From positions 3,286,001-3,350,000 of the forward strand of contig NZ_CCSF01000001.1 of the NCBI RefSeq assembly GCF_000756775.1: 64,000 bases of DNA, read 5' to 3'. The notes beneath the pieces are model-generated. The model saw only the letters and a list, made by a program, of their open reading frames with translations. It did not search any database and was not told where the DNA came from. The translations under genes and the position numbers were made by a program. This stretch comes from Pseudomonas saudiphocaensis (GTDB lineage: Bacteria; Pseudomonadota; Gammaproteobacteria; Pseudomonadales; Pseudomonadaceae). Below are positions 1 through 9,800 of the stretch, piece after piece (within the stretch, counting starts at the first letter, position 1; the number at the start of each line of letters is the position of its first letter).

Positions 1-699
1 CGCTTCGGCGAACAGTCGCACCGCCCAGGCGTCTTCCTCCAGCCCGTCGCCAAAGCCCTGATAGGCGAAGTCGAACAGCGGCAGCAGCCGGCGCTGACGC
101 ACGATCTCCAGTACTCGCTGCCACTGGGCCCGGTCCAGATCGAAACCGGTCGGGTTGTGGCAACAGGCGTGCAGCAGCACTACATCGCCTTCAGGGATGG
201 TTTCCAGGGCTGCAAACAGGCCGTCGCTGTCGAGGCGATTGCCGGCGCCGACATAGGGGTAGTGACTCACCGGCACGCCGGCAGCGCCGAACAGGGTTTC
301 GTGAATCGGCCAGGTCGGGTCGCTCAGCCAGACACTGCGCCCCGGCAGGCAGCGGGCGATGAACTCGCCAGCCAGGCGCAGCGCGCCGGTACCGCCGGGC
401 GTCTGGGTGCAGCCGCTGCGTTCGGCAAGTAGCGGCGAGTCGGCGCCGAGTACGAGCTGCGTCAGCGCAGCGGTAAAGGCCGCGTCGCCATGGCCGCCGA
501 TATAGCTTTTGGTCTGTTCGCTGTCCACCAGCCGCTGCTCAGCGAGCTTCACCGCGCGCAGAATTGGCGTCTGCCCGCGATCATCCTTGTACACGCCAAC
601 GCCGAGATCCAGCTTCGCCGGGTTGGGATCGGCGCGGTAGCTGTCCAGCAGACCGAGGATGGGGTCGCCGGGCACCCGGCCGATCGGGTCGAAATGCAT
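1..699 (-). CDS. phhC: Aromatic amino acid aminotransferase PhhC, N-terminal part (cut by window start)
   Basis: PLP-dependent class I aminotransferase. In pseudomonads PhhC converts tyrosine (or phenylalanine) to 4-hydroxyphenylpyruvate after PhhA has made tyrosine. Only the first 233 residues lie in the window. Visible family features are the FDPIGRVPGDPILGL opening, the LGVGVYKDDRG segment, GGTGALRL of the cofactor-binding region and CCHNPTG, the conserved NPTG that contacts the substrate/cofactor. The catalytic lysine is beyond the window edge. The ATG at 699 overlaps the TAA stop of phhB by one base (TAATG), so translation is probably coupled. The specificity call rests on the operon with phhA and phhB; tyrB/aspC-type specificity cannot be excluded from this fragment. 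Confidence 0.88.
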   Translation of the reverse strand, partial: MHFDPIGRVPGDPILGLLDSYRADPNPAKLDLGVGVYKDDRGQTPILRAVKLAEQRLVDSEQTKSYIGGHGDAAFTAALTQLVLGADSPLLAERSGCTQTPGGTGALRLAGEFIARCLPGRSVWLSDPTWPIHETLFGAAGVPVSHYPYVGAGNRLDSDGLFAALETIPEGDVVLLHACCHNPTGFDLDRAQWQRVLEIVRQRRLLPLFDFAYQGFGDGLEEDAWAVRLFAEA

Positions 700-1055
700 T
701 ACTTGCGACCCTCCGCCGTCGCGGCGACCTGGTCGGTACGCGCGGCCATGATGAAGTCGTTGCGATGCAGGCCCTTGATCGAGTGACTCCACCAGGTGAC
801 GGTGACCTTGCCCCATTCGGTGAGCAGGCCCGGGTGGTGGCCCTCGGCTTCGGCGATTTCACCGACGGCGTTGGTAAAGGCCAGGGCATGCTTGAAGTTC
901 TTGAACAGGAAAACCTTCTCCAGCTCCATATGGCCGTCGCGGGTTTCGATGTTCCAGTCGGGGATCTGCTTGATCAGCTCGGCCAGTTCGTCGTCGCTGA
1001 CTTTGGGAGCGTCGGCACGGCAGGCTTCGCAATGGGCTTGGGTGAGGTCGGTCAT
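699..1055 (-). CDS. phhB: Pterin-4a-carbinolamine dehydratase
   Basis: A 118-residue cytoplasmic protein of the PCD/DCoH family. It dehydrates 4a-hydroxytetrahydropterin so that the pterin cofactor of phenylalanine hydroxylase can be recycled. The family signature [14 protein letters not shown] followed by [18 protein letters not shown] is complete, including the adjacent histidines of the active site and the later WSH histidine. The start is supported by AAGGAA about 8 bases upstream. It lies between phhA and phhC, in the classical phhABC order, but 139 bp from phhA because a paired palindrome element fills the gap. The stop overlaps the phhC start. Confidence 0.95.
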   Translation of the reverse strand: MTDLTQAHCEACRADAPKVSDDELAELIKQIPDWNIETRDGHMELEKVFLFKNFKHALAFTNAVGEIAEAEGHHPGLLTEWGKVTVTWWSHSIKGLHRNDFIMAARTDQVAATAEGRK

Positions 1056-1089
1056 GGGTCGTTCCTTCTGAGCGGATTCGTAGGTTGTC

Positions 1090-1198
1090 GTAGGGTGGAT
1101 AACGCCGAAGGCTTATCCACGCGTTATTCCAAGGTCTGCACGGCTTCGAGCTGGCCGGACCGAACGCGTGGAAAACGCTTCGCGGTTTTCCACCCTAC
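1090..1198. repeat. Paired inverted REP-like palindromes (REPIN) between phhA and phhB
   Basis: Two 34-bp copies in opposite orientation lie at 1090-1123 and 1165-1198. Each begins GTAGGGTGGA and contains its own 8-bp stem (GTGGATAA/TTATCCAC and GTGGAAAA/TTTTCCAC). The pair forms a larger inverted repeat ending in GTAGGGTGG/CCACCCTAC. The outer end overlaps the TAG stop of phhA at 1195-1197, so the element supplies the end of that gene. The arrangement fits non-autonomous REP doublets mobilised by RAYT transposases. No RAYT gene is visible here. Confidence 0.75.
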
Positions 1199-1980
1199 GC
1201 CGCCTTTGGCGGAAACTTCGGTTGGTGCAGGCCAAGGCGCATCGCTTCTTGGACCATAGCCATGATGTCCTGGCGCGCCAGTTCGAACAGCTGGTGCAAG
1301 TCCGGCAGCACGAAGTAGATCGGCTGCAGGATATCGATGCGGTATGGCGTGCGCATGGCCTCCCGCGGATCGAAGCGCTGGTGCTCCGGTTCGGCGGACA
1401 GGCTGTAGAGGGTTTCCTTCGGCGAGGAGAGGATGCCGCCGCCATAGATGCGCCGGCCTTGCGGCGTATCGACCAGGCCGAATTCCACGGTCATCCAGTA
1501 CAACCGCGCGAGATACACACGCTCTTCCTTGCTGGCCTTGAGGCCGAGCTGGCCGTAGGTGTGGGTGAACTCGGCGAACCAGGGGTTGGTCAGCAGCGGG
1601 CAGTGGCCAAAGATCTCGTGGAAGATGTCCGGTTCCTGCAGGTAGTCCAGCTCCTCCGGGGTGCGGATAAAGGTGGCCACCGGAAAACGCTTGCTGGCCA
1701 GCAGCTCGAAAAACGTCTGGAAGGGGATCAGCGCCGGGACCCGTGCCACCTGCCATCCGGTACTGCGCTCCAGCACGCGGTTGATCTCAGCGAGCTGCGG
1801 GATGCGATCGTGGGGCAGGGCGAGCTGGTCGAGGCCATCCAGATATTCGGCACAGGCCCGTCCCGGCAGCAGCTTGAGCTGGCGCTCGATAAGGGTGTTC
1901 CACACCTCATGCTCGCGCTCGGGGTAGTGGATATTGCCGTCGCCGCCCGGCTCGCGGGCGGTGTATCGCGTTGCTTTCAT
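1195..1980 (-). CDS. phhA: Phenylalanine 4-monooxygenase
   Basis: Tetrahydropterin- and iron-dependent hydroxylase converting phenylalanine to tyrosine. The 261 residues match the compact bacterial form, which has no regulatory ACT domain. The iron ligands are visible in HEIFGHCPLL (His121, His126) and YWMTVEFGLV (Glu166); IPFQTFFELL and the YGGGILSSP region are also typical. The ATG at 1980 is preceded by AGGAGG at a 4-base distance, so the longer in-frame extension is not used. It is first gene of phhABC and divergent from phhR. The last codon abuts a REP pair. Expression is probably PhhR-dependent and induced by aromatic amino acids. Confidence 0.97.
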   Translation of the reverse strand: MKATRYTAREPGGDGNIHYPEREHEVWNTLIERQLKLLPGRACAEYLDGLDQLALPHDRIPQLAEINRVLERSTGWQVARVPALIPFQTFFELLASKRFPVATFIRTPEELDYLQEPDIFHEIFGHCPLLTNPWFAEFTHTYGQLGLKASKEERVYLARLYWMTVEFGLVDTPQGRRIYGGGILSSPKETLYSLSAEPEHQRFDPREAMRTPYRIDILQPIYFVLPDLHQLFELARQDIMAMVQEAMRLGLHQPKFPPKAA

Positions 1981-2113
1981 CTGACCTCCTGGCCCGACAC
2001 GGGTGGCCGCGTCTGTGAGGCATCGTTGTTGTTCTGGATGCCCCATTCGAACCCTTTAGCGGAAGGGTTGGGAGAGGTAGCTGCGACATTTCGCCGCCGA
2101 GTGCAGGCAATTC

Positions 2114-2131
2114 TGTAAGAAAAGCGTTACG
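2114..2131. promoter_or_regulatory. Candidate PhhR (TyrR-type) operator
   Basis: TGTAAG-N6-GTTACG forms an 18-bp dyad close to the TyrR/PhhR consensus TGTAAA-N6-TTTACA. It sits between the divergent phhA and phhR genes, where a PhhR site is expected. Only this copy was found by eye. Confidence 0.6.
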
Positions 2132-2152
2132 TATTGCCCGTGCCCTGAAAAA

Positions 2153-2193
2153 ATAGCTCTGGCCGCGCTCGAAGTCGTCAAATATTCTTGACG
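2153..2193 (-). promoter_or_regulatory. Perfect palindrome with possible weak sigma-70 promoter toward phhA
   Basis: CGTCAA-N6-TTGACG (2176-2193) is a perfect 6+6 inverted repeat. Read on the minus strand, its TTGACG at 2181-2176 could be a -35 hexamer with a 17-bp spacer and a poor -10 (AGCTAT, 2158-2153). No -24/-12 element was found for phhA. The palindrome might instead be a protein-binding site; the promoter reading is weak. Confidence 0.35.
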
Positions 2194-2250
2194 AAAATTT
2201 GCGGCCTTTGCTTGTTGGTGGCCGCCATAACAACAAAAAGGTTCCATGCC

Positions 2251-3807
2251 ATGCGTATCCGAATCCTCTGCCAGAACCGCGTTGGCATCCTGCGTGACAT
2301 GCTCAATCTGTTGGTCGACTACGGCATCAACGTGGCCCGCGGCGAGGTGGGCGGTGAGCAGGGCAACGCCATCTATCTGCACTGCCCGAACCTGATGAAC
2401 CTGCAGTTGCAGGCGCTACGGCCAAAGATCGAGGCGCTGTCCGGTGTATTCGAGGTGCGCAAGGTCGGGCTGATGCCCAGCGAGCGCCATTCGCTGGAAC
2501 TCAACGCATTGCTTGGCGCGCTGGAGTTCCCCGTCCTGTCCGTCGACATGGCGGGCGCCATCGTCGCAGCGAATCGTTCGGCGGCGCAGCTGCTTGGCGT
2601 GCGGGTGGACGAAGTACCGGGCATGAGCCTGTCGCGCTACGCCGAGGATTTCGACCTGCCGGAGCTGGTGCGTGCCAACAAGGCGCGGATCAACGGCTTG
2701 CGGGTGAAGATCAGGGGCGACGTGTTTCTCGCCGATATCGCACCGTTGCAATCCGAACACGACGATAGCGAGGCACTGGCCGGTGCGGTGCTGACCCTGC
2801 ACCGTGCCGACCGGGTAGGCGAGCGCATCTACAACGTGCGCAAGCAGGAGCTGCGCGGCTTCGACAGCATTTTCCAGAGTTCCAGGGTGATGGCTGCCGT
2901 GGTGCGTGAGGCCCGGCGCATGGCGCCGCTGGACGCGCCGCTGCTGATTGAGGGCGAGACCGGCACCGGCAAAGAGCTGCTGGCCCGCGCCTGCCATCTG
3001 TCGAGCCCGCGCGGGCAGGCGCCGTTCATGGCACTCAACTGCGCCGGGCTGCCCGAGTCCATGGCCGAGACCGAGCTGTTCGGCTACGGCCCCGGCGCCT
3101 TCGAGGGTGCGCGGCCCGAGGGCAAGTTGGGGCTGCTGGAGCTCACTGCCGGCGGCACGCTGTTTCTCGACGGGGTCGGCGAGATGAGCGCGCGGCTGCA
3201 GGCCAAATTGCTGCGCTTTTTGCAGGATGGCGGCTTTCGTCGGGTCGGCAGCGACGAGGAGGTCTATCTCGACGTGCGGGTGATCTGCGCAACCCAGGTG
3301 GACCTGTCCGAGCTGTGCGCTAAGGGTGAGTTCCGCCAGGACCTTTATCACCGTCTCAACGTGCTGTCGCTGCATATCCCGCCGCTGCGCGACTGCCTGG
3401 ATGGCCTGCAGTCGCTGGCGCTGCACTTTATTGACCAGGCCAGCCGGCAGATCGGCTGCCCGTTGCCAACGCTGTCGCCGCAGGCACTGGAGCGACTGGC
3501 GGGCTATCACTGGCCGGGCAACGTGCGCCAGTTGGAGAACACCCTGTTCCAGGCGGTTTCGCTGTGCGAGGGCGGCACCATCAAGCCTGAGCATATCCGC
3601 TTGCCGGGCTATGGCGCGGCGCAGCCGCTGGGTGACTTCTCGCTGGACGGCGACCTAGCTGCAATTCTGGGTCGTTTCGAAAAGGTGGTGCTGGAGAGCC
3701 TGTACAAGCAGCACCCCAGCAGCCGCCTGTTGGGCAAGCGACTCGGGGTCTCGCACACCACCGTCGCCAACAAACTGCGCGAATACGGGATTGGCAAGGA
3801 AGCTTGA
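2251..3807 (+). CDS. phhR: TyrR-like transcriptional regulator PhhR
   Basis: Regulator of aromatic amino acid catabolism, about 518 residues. It has an N-terminal ACT ligand domain (MRIRILCQNRVGIL..., about 1-75), a PAS-like domain, an AAA+ domain with Walker A GETGTGKE near residue 233, and a C-terminal helix-turn-helix ending KRLGVSHTTVANKLREYG. The sigma-54 contact loop GAFTGA reads GAFEGA, as expected of the TyrR/PhhR group, which can act at sigma-70 promoters. The start at 2251 gives the conserved MRIR opening; an in-frame ATG 63 bases upstream would add an unconserved tail. Divergent from phhABC, with the candidate operator between them. Confidence 0.94.
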   Translation: MRIRILCQNRVGILRDMLNLLVDYGINVARGEVGGEQGNAIYLHCPNLMNLQLQALRPKIEALSGVFEVRKVGLMPSERHSLELNALLGALEFPVLSVDMAGAIVAANRSAAQLLGVRVDEVPGMSLSRYAEDFDLPELVRANKARINGLRVKIRGDVFLADIAPLQSEHDDSEALAGAVLTLHRADRVGERIYNVRKQELRGFDSIFQSSRVMAAVVREARRMAPLDAPLLIEGETGTGKELLARACHLSSPRGQAPFMALNCAGLPESMAETELFGYGPGAFEGARPEGKLGLLELTAGGTLFLDGVGEMSARLQAKLLRFLQDGGFRRVGSDEEVYLDVRVICATQVDLSELCAKGEFRQDLYHRLNVLSLHIPPLRDCLDGLQSLALHFIDQASRQIGCPLPTLSPQALERLAGYHWPGNVRQLENTLFQAVSLCEGGTIKPEHIRLPGYGAAQPLGDFSLDGDLAAILGRFEKVVLESLYKQHPSSRLLGKRLGVSHTTVANKLREYGIGKEA

Positions 3808-3830
3808 GCCTGTGTCATCGCTCAAAAAGC

Positions 3831-3909
3831 TTCGCCCCGAGGGCGGGGCTCCCACAAGTCACAGCAAGCACTGCACCGCTTTGTCTGGGAGGCGCGCCCT
3901 CGCGCCGAA
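3831..3909. repeat. Inverted pair of REP elements downstream of phhR and sdaA
   Basis: A 24-bp palindromic unit (TGGGAG-SSSCGCCCTCGSSSCGAA type) occurs on the minus strand at 3831-3854 and on the plus strand at 3886-3909, separated by about 31 bp. It lies between the convergent ends of phhR and sdaA, where such REP doublets usually accumulate. Its hairpins could also help transcript termination or stability. The sequence class differs from the GTAGGGTGGA and GTAGGAG elements elsewhere in the window. Confidence 0.7.
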
Positions 3910-3940
3910 TGGGTGTTGGGAGACAGCAGATGCCCGCGGC

Positions 3941-5317
<1,377 letters not shown>

Positions 5318-5378
5318 GGCTGGCGTACTCGCTGAAAGCAGTCCCGACAATAGGGCTGCTTTCAGCTTAGACCGCCTT

Positions 5379-6755
5379 TTAGCGCGATACGCCGGCCATT
5401 GCTTCCTGGGCCTTGCGCTCAGCAAAGTAGGCGTTGGTCAGTTTGACCACGACCGGACTCAGCAGCAGCAGGGAGATCAGGTTAGGTATCGCCATCAGGC
5501 CGTTGAGGGTGTCGGCGACCAGCCAGGCGAAGTCCAGCTGGGCGATGGCGCCGAACGGCACGGCCAGCACCCAGATCACCCGGAATGGCCAGATGACCTT
5601 GGTGCCCACCAGATACTCCCAGCATTTTTCGCCGAAGTAGCTCCAGCCCAGGATGGTGGTAAAGGCGAAGACCACCAGTGCAACGGTCAGGATGGCGCCG
5701 CCGAAGCCCGGCATCGCCGACTCGAAGGCCGCTGCCGAGAGGGCCGCGCCGCTTTCGCCACTGGTCCAGACGCCGGAGCAGATGATCGCCAGGCCGGTCA
5801 TCGAGCAGATGATGATGGTGTCGATGAACGTACCCAGCATGCCGATCAGACCGGAGCGCACCGGGGAGTTGCTGGTGCCGGCTGCCTGAGCGATGCCGGC
5901 GGTACCCAAGCCGGCCTCGTTGGAGAAGATGCCGCGGGCGACGCCGAAGCGAATCGCCGCGATCACCGCCGCGCCGGCAAAGCCACCGGTTGCCGCAACT
6001 GGGTTGAAGGCAGACTGGAAGATCAGCGCGAAGGCACCGGGAATGGACTGGTAGTTGACTGCCAGCACCACCAGGGCGGCGATGATGTAGGCCACGCACA
6101 TGAACGGCACCAGCGACGCAGCGACCTTGCCGATGCGCTTGATGCCGCCGAGGATCACCATGCCGACGATGATCATCGAGACCACGCCGGTGATCCACAT
6201 CGGCACGCCAAAGGTGGTTTCCATGGCATGGGCCATGCTGTTGACCTGGACCATGTTGCCGATGCCGAAACCGGCCAGCCCGCCGAAGATGGCGAAGGCG
6301 CCGCCCAGCCACAGCCACTTCTTGCCCAGGCCGTTCTTGATGGCATACATCGGGCCGCCGACGTGCTCGCCGCGGTCGTCCTTCTCGCGGTAATGCACGG
6401 CCAACACCACTTCGCAGTACTTGGTGGCCATGCCCACCAGCGCGGTGCACCACATCCAGAACAGCGCCCCCGGCCCGCCGAGGAAGATCGCGGTGGCGAC
6501 CCCGGCGATGTTGCCGGTCCCGACGGTGGCAGCAAGGCAGGTCATCAGCGCCTGGAAGGGGCTGATTTCACCGTCGGCGCCAGGTTCGTTCTTGCGGCCT
6601 TGCCACATCAAGCGGAAGCCTCGGGGAATGGTCCGCCAAGGCATGAACTTGAGCATGATCATAAGGAACATGCCGGTACCTAGGATCAGCACCAGGATCG
6701 GTGGGCCCCATACCAATGCGTTGATTTGATTGACCAGATCATTCAGAAATTGCAT
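5379..6755 (-). CDS. agcS: Sodium:alanine/glycine symporter, AgcS family
   Basis: Inner-membrane cation symporter of the alanine-or-glycine:cation (AGCS) family, 458 residues with about ten or eleven hydrophobic spans. Family motifs include [20 protein letters not shown] near residue 80, [19 protein letters not shown] in the middle, and [13 protein letters not shown] in the C-terminal half. The ATG at 6755 has GCGGAG upstream and gives the usual N-terminus. It is transcribed before sdaA and after gcsR. A -24/-12 promoter 150 bp upstream and three dyads beyond it point to activation by GcsR, so glycine (or alanine/serine) is the likely substrate. Substrate choice is inferred from context. Confidence 0.92.
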   Translation of the reverse strand: MQFLNDLVNQINALVWGPPILVLILGTGMFLMIMLKFMPWRTIPRGFRLMWQGRKNEPGADGEISPFQALMTCLAATVGTGNIAGVATAIFLGGPGALFWMWCTALVGMATKYCEVVLAVHYREKDDRGEHVGGPMYAIKNGLGKKWLWLGGAFAIFGGLAGFGIGNMVQVNSMAHAMETTFGVPMWITGVVSMIIVGMVILGGIKRIGKVAASLVPFMCVAYIIAALVVLAVNYQSIPGAFALIFQSAFNPVAATGGFAGAAVIAAIRFGVARGIFSNEAGLGTAGIAQAAGTSNSPVRSGLIGMLGTFIDTIIICSMTGLAIICSGVWTSGESGAALSAAAFESAMPGFGGAILTVALVVFAFTTILGWSYFGEKCWEYLVGTKVIWPFRVIWVLAVPFGAIAQLDFAWLVADTLNGLMAIPNLISLLLLSPVVVKLTNAYFAERKAQEAMAGVSR

Positions 6756-6906
6756 GTCGACTCCGCTTGTAGTTTTTGGTTTACGGCATGTCGGTGTGCG
6801 AAAAAAACCAGGCACCCATAGGAGGAGCCGGCTGGCGGACGTTGCTTTTGGCCTTTTTTCGGGCAAGCAGCACGTGCCACCTTCCGGCGCCAGTTAATGG
6901 ATCTAC

Positions 6907-6921
6907 GCAATACCAATGCCA
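6907..6921 (-). promoter_or_regulatory. Sigma-54 (-24/-12) promoter for agcS-sdaA
   Basis: On the minus strand TGGCATTGGTATTGC has the invariant GG and GC with exactly 10 bases between them and agrees with TGGCAC-N5-TTGC. Transcription would start near 6895 and leave a leader of about 140 bases before the agcS ATG at 6755. Confidence 0.75.
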
Positions 6922-6987
6922 GCTTTATAAAATTGCTCTACTAATCAAAAGCTTATGCATCGCCCTGACACCTCCGAACGGTTTTCC

Positions 6988-7083
6988 TGTAGCGGTTTCG
7001 ATACAGATATTGCGCACAGCCTTGATTTGCTGGCTGGCAAGAGGCTCGTATTTGTTTCGATACGCTGTATGCAATTCGATACA
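6988..7083. promoter_or_regulatory. Three 18-bp dyads: candidate GcsR enhancer sites
   Basis: Three related dyads (NGTAT-N8-ATACN, plus-strand frame) occur at 6988-7005 (TGTAG...ATACA), 7047-7064 (CGTAT...ATACG) and 7066-7083 (TGTAT...ATACA). Each contains TTCGATAC on the plus strand. They lie about 65-175 bp upstream of the -24/-12 element, the normal place for an enhancer-binding protein. Published GcsR sites are, as I recall, three tandem 18-bp 7-4-7 dyads, which this matches in architecture. Confidence 0.65.
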
Positions 7084-7162
7084 TTGCGGGCGGCCGGCTG
7101 GTGCGCAGTGAGGTGATTAAGGACAGTGAGATGAGCAAATGTTTCCGATGGTGACGTTTGCG

Positions 7163-8707
7163 TCAGGCGCCTCCGCCACGACTGCCGATGCCATATTTGC
7201 GCAGGCGCATGGCGATGGCGCTGTGGGAGCTTTTCAGACGGGCTGCGAGTAGGCGGGTAGAAGGGTGGCTGGCGTGCAGCCTTTCCAGAATCGAGCGCTC
7301 GAAGGCTTCCATGGCCTCGCTGAGACTGGATATTTCATCGTCCTGGCTAGCCAGTCGAGTACGGGCGATATCAAGATCGTCCAGCCCGATCATGCTGCCG
7401 TCGGACATTGCCGCGGCGCGAAAGATGACGTTCTGTAGCTGGCGCACATTGCCGGGCCAGCTGTTGCCAAGCAGGGCTGGATAGGTCGATGGGGCAAGCC
7501 GACAAGGCGGTCGCTGGATCTGCGTGCACGCTTGCAGCAGGAAGTGTCGCGCCAGCAGGAGGATGTCTTCGCCCCGTTCGCGCAGCGGCGGAACAGCGAG
7601 ATTGAGGACGTTGAGTCGATAGAACAGGTCTTCACGAAAGGCGCCTTCGGCTACCAGTTGTTCGAGGTCGCGGTGGGTGGCGCTGAGGATGCGCACGTCG
7701 ACGCGTATCTCGCGCTCGCCGCCGACTCGGCGAAAGCTCCCTTCGCTTAGAAAGTGCATCAGCTTGGCTTGCAGGTAGGGTGACAGTTCGGCGATCTCGT
7801 CGAGAAAAACCGTGCCGCCGTTGGCCAGCTCCAGTAGGCCGGGTTTGCCGCTGCGCTGGTTGGCGTTCGCGGCGCCGGGTGCATAACCGAAGAGTTCACC
7901 GTCAGCCTGGTTCTCCGATACGGCAGCGCAGCTGAGCGTGAGGAACGGCGCTTTGCTGCGAGGGCTGGCGGCGTGGCAGGCGCGGGCAACCAGCTCCTTG
8001 CCGGTGCCGGTTTCGCCCTGAATCAGGAGTGGCGCATCCAGCACTGCCACACGCACGCCGCGCGCCTTGAGCGTGCGGATTGCCGGCGAATCGCCCAGCA
8101 GTGCCTCGAAACTTTCCGCATGGTGCGGGTGCAGCGCGGCCAGGCGCTCGCCCAGGCGGCTGGGTGCATACAGCGTCAGCAGTGCGCCTGCGGTTGGGTG
8201 GGAGCCGTCCGTGCTGGGGCTTTCGGCAACCGGCATCACGTCGATCAGCAGGGACTGGCCATTGAAGATGATCTCGCGCATGGGCAGGCGGAAGTTCTGC
8301 TCAAGCATCGCGGTCTGTAGTTCAGGCGCATCGAACAGCTCGCCGACGAACCGGCCTTCGGGGTCGAGCCCTACCAGGCTGATCAGCGCGGGATTGGCCA
8401 TGAGCACCTTGCCATCGCCATCGACCGCCATCAGCGGGTCCGGCATGGCATGCAGCAGGGCATCGAGCTGCAGGCGTCGCTGTTGACCGGGGAGCATGCT
8501 GACAACCTGGATATCCTGTACGCCACGCACATTGCGCAGCGCCTGGCGCAGCTCGTCGAGCACCTCGGTGTCGAGTGTCGGCGCGTCTATATAGACGTTG
8601 GGCGGCACCATCTCCACGGCATCGAGATTCAGGTTGCGGGCCACCAGCAGGGCAAGAACCTCCTGAGTAATGCCGATGCGGTCGATGAAGGTAACGTGTA
8701 TGCGCAT
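7163..8707 (-). CDS. gcsR: TyrR-like enhancer-binding regulator, GcsR type (glycine response)
   Basis: A 514-residue regulator built like PhhR: an ACT domain (MRIHVTFIDRIGITQEVLALL...), a PAS-like domain around 85-190, an AAA+ domain with Walker A GETGTGKE near residue 231, and a C-terminal HTH (LLAARLKSSHSAIAMRLRKYG). The opening closely resembles P. aeruginosa GcsR, the glycine-responsive activator of a glycine cleavage/serine dehydratase operon. Here it stands directly upstream of agcS and sdaA. The GAFTGA sigma-54 loop is replaced by GAANAN (LFGYAPGAANANQ), although the downstream promoter looks sigma-54 dependent. The ligand is inferred, not shown. Confidence 0.85.
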   Translation of the reverse strand: MRIHVTFIDRIGITQEVLALLVARNLNLDAVEMVPPNVYIDAPTLDTEVLDELRQALRNVRGVQDIQVVSMLPGQQRRLQLDALLHAMPDPLMAVDGDGKVLMANPALISLVGLDPEGRFVGELFDAPELQTAMLEQNFRLPMREIIFNGQSLLIDVMPVAESPSTDGSHPTAGALLTLYAPSRLGERLAALHPHHAESFEALLGDSPAIRTLKARGVRVAVLDAPLLIQGETGTGKELVARACHAASPRSKAPFLTLSCAAVSENQADGELFGYAPGAANANQRSGKPGLLELANGGTVFLDEIAELSPYLQAKLMHFLSEGSFRRVGGEREIRVDVRILSATHRDLEQLVAEGAFREDLFYRLNVLNLAVPPLRERGEDILLLARHFLLQACTQIQRPPCRLAPSTYPALLGNSWPGNVRQLQNVIFRAAAMSDGSMIGLDDLDIARTRLASQDDEISSLSEAMEAFERSILERLHASHPSTRLLAARLKSSHSAIAMRLRKYGIGSRGGGA

Positions 8708-8764
8708 GCTGTTCGGGCTTTGATCGAAGTGCGCAGTATGCCCTGCTAGCCGGTACTAGTGCAT

Positions 8765-9706
8765 TTACTCCGTGGGCCGGAGTGGGCGCCAGGGATTGTT
8801 TTCCAGACTGTTGTGGACAGCGGTCGCGGCCTGGGCAGCCTGCCCGGTGGCTACGCTCAACTGCTTGAGCCCGACCACGACATCGCCCAGGGCATAGAGT
8901 CCCGCTACGGATGTCTGTTGGTGCGAGTCGACAATCAGTGCGCCCTGTTCGTCGCAGGTGGCGCCCAGGCGGGTGGCCAGATCGGAGCGCACGCGCGCGC
9001 CGAGGTTGGGGTAGATGATGTCGAAGTGATGGGTCTCGCCGTTGCGGGTCTGCAGCTCGATGCCCGTAGGGCAGGGCTGCAGAGCTTCGACGCAGTCGCC
9101 GATCAGCCGGATGTCGTAATGGCGGGCCAGTGCAAGGGCTTCCTCGCAGGCGCGCGGATCGCCGTGGACCACCACGGTAACCCGGTCGGTGAAGGTGCGC
9201 AGGAAAACGGCATGGCGAATGGTGTCTTCGGCCTCGCCGTATACCGCGACGTTTTCGCCGCTGACTTCATAGCCGTCGCAGATCGGACACAGGCGCAGAC
9301 TGCCGGCGGCGATGGCGTCTCGGGCATCGGGCATCTGCGGCAGCGTGTCCTCGATCCCTGTGGCGAGAATGACGCGGCGGGCAATGCAGGTGCGACCGTC
9401 GTAATGCGCGGTGAACCCTTCGGCATGGGGTTCGATCAGCTCGACCTTGCCGTGTTCGATCCGGGCGCCATAGCTGGTGGCCTGCTCGCGCAATCGGGCG
9501 AGCAGGGCCTCACCGGAGATGCCGGGTGGAAAACCCGGGTAGTTGCGTGAGCGGGGTATCAGTGCTGCGCGACTGGCTCCTGCATCCACCACCAGGCAAT
9601 CGCGATGGAAGCGGGCCAGGTAAAGTGCGGCAGTCAGACCTCCGGGGCCCGCGCCAATCACCAGGCAGTCGGTCAATGTGGTCGACGAGGAGGTGGCTTC
9701 GTTCAT
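8765..9706 (-). CDS. Thioredoxin reductase-like FAD flavoprotein
   Basis: A 313-residue pyridine nucleotide-disulfide oxidoreductase with the TrxR layout. It has an N-terminal FAD-binding Rossmann motif ([17 protein letters not shown], about 16-32), a redox-active pair C140-P-I-C143 in CPICDGYE, a second nucleotide-binding region, and the C-terminal FAD motif [23 protein letters not shown]. The second Rossmann loop reads [10 protein letters not shown] rather than the usual GGGDSA, so NADPH binding may differ or be weak. It lies 57 bp upstream of gcsR on the same strand and may be cotranscribed. Substrate unknown; it is probably not the housekeeping TrxB. Confidence 0.8.
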   Translation of the reverse strand: MNEATSSSTTLTDCLVIGAGPGGLTAALYLARFHRDCLVVDAGASRAALIPRSRNYPGFPPGISGEALLARLREQATSYGARIEHGKVELIEPHAEGFTAHYDGRTCIARRVILATGIEDTLPQMPDARDAIAAGSLRLCPICDGYEVSGENVAVYGEAEDTIRHAVFLRTFTDRVTVVVHGDPRACEEALALARHYDIRLIGDCVEALQPCPTGIELQTRNGETHHFDIIYPNLGARVRSDLATRLGATCDEQGALIVDSHQQTSVAGLYALGDVVVGLKQLSVATGQAAQAATAVHNSLENNPWRPLRPTE

Positions 9707-9800
9707 TGGCGTGTGGGCAGCTGAGGTGTCGTCAGTAGAAACGGCGGGCAGGATAAAGTTCTGGCCCGCCGTCGCCGATCAAAGACTGGCCCGGATATGG

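Noticed and set aside
6841-6881. A second -24/-12-like element (TGGCACGTGCTGCTTGC, minus strand) upstream of agcS
   Set aside because: The GG and the relevant GC are 12 bases apart rather than 10; the element at 6907-6921 has exact spacing.
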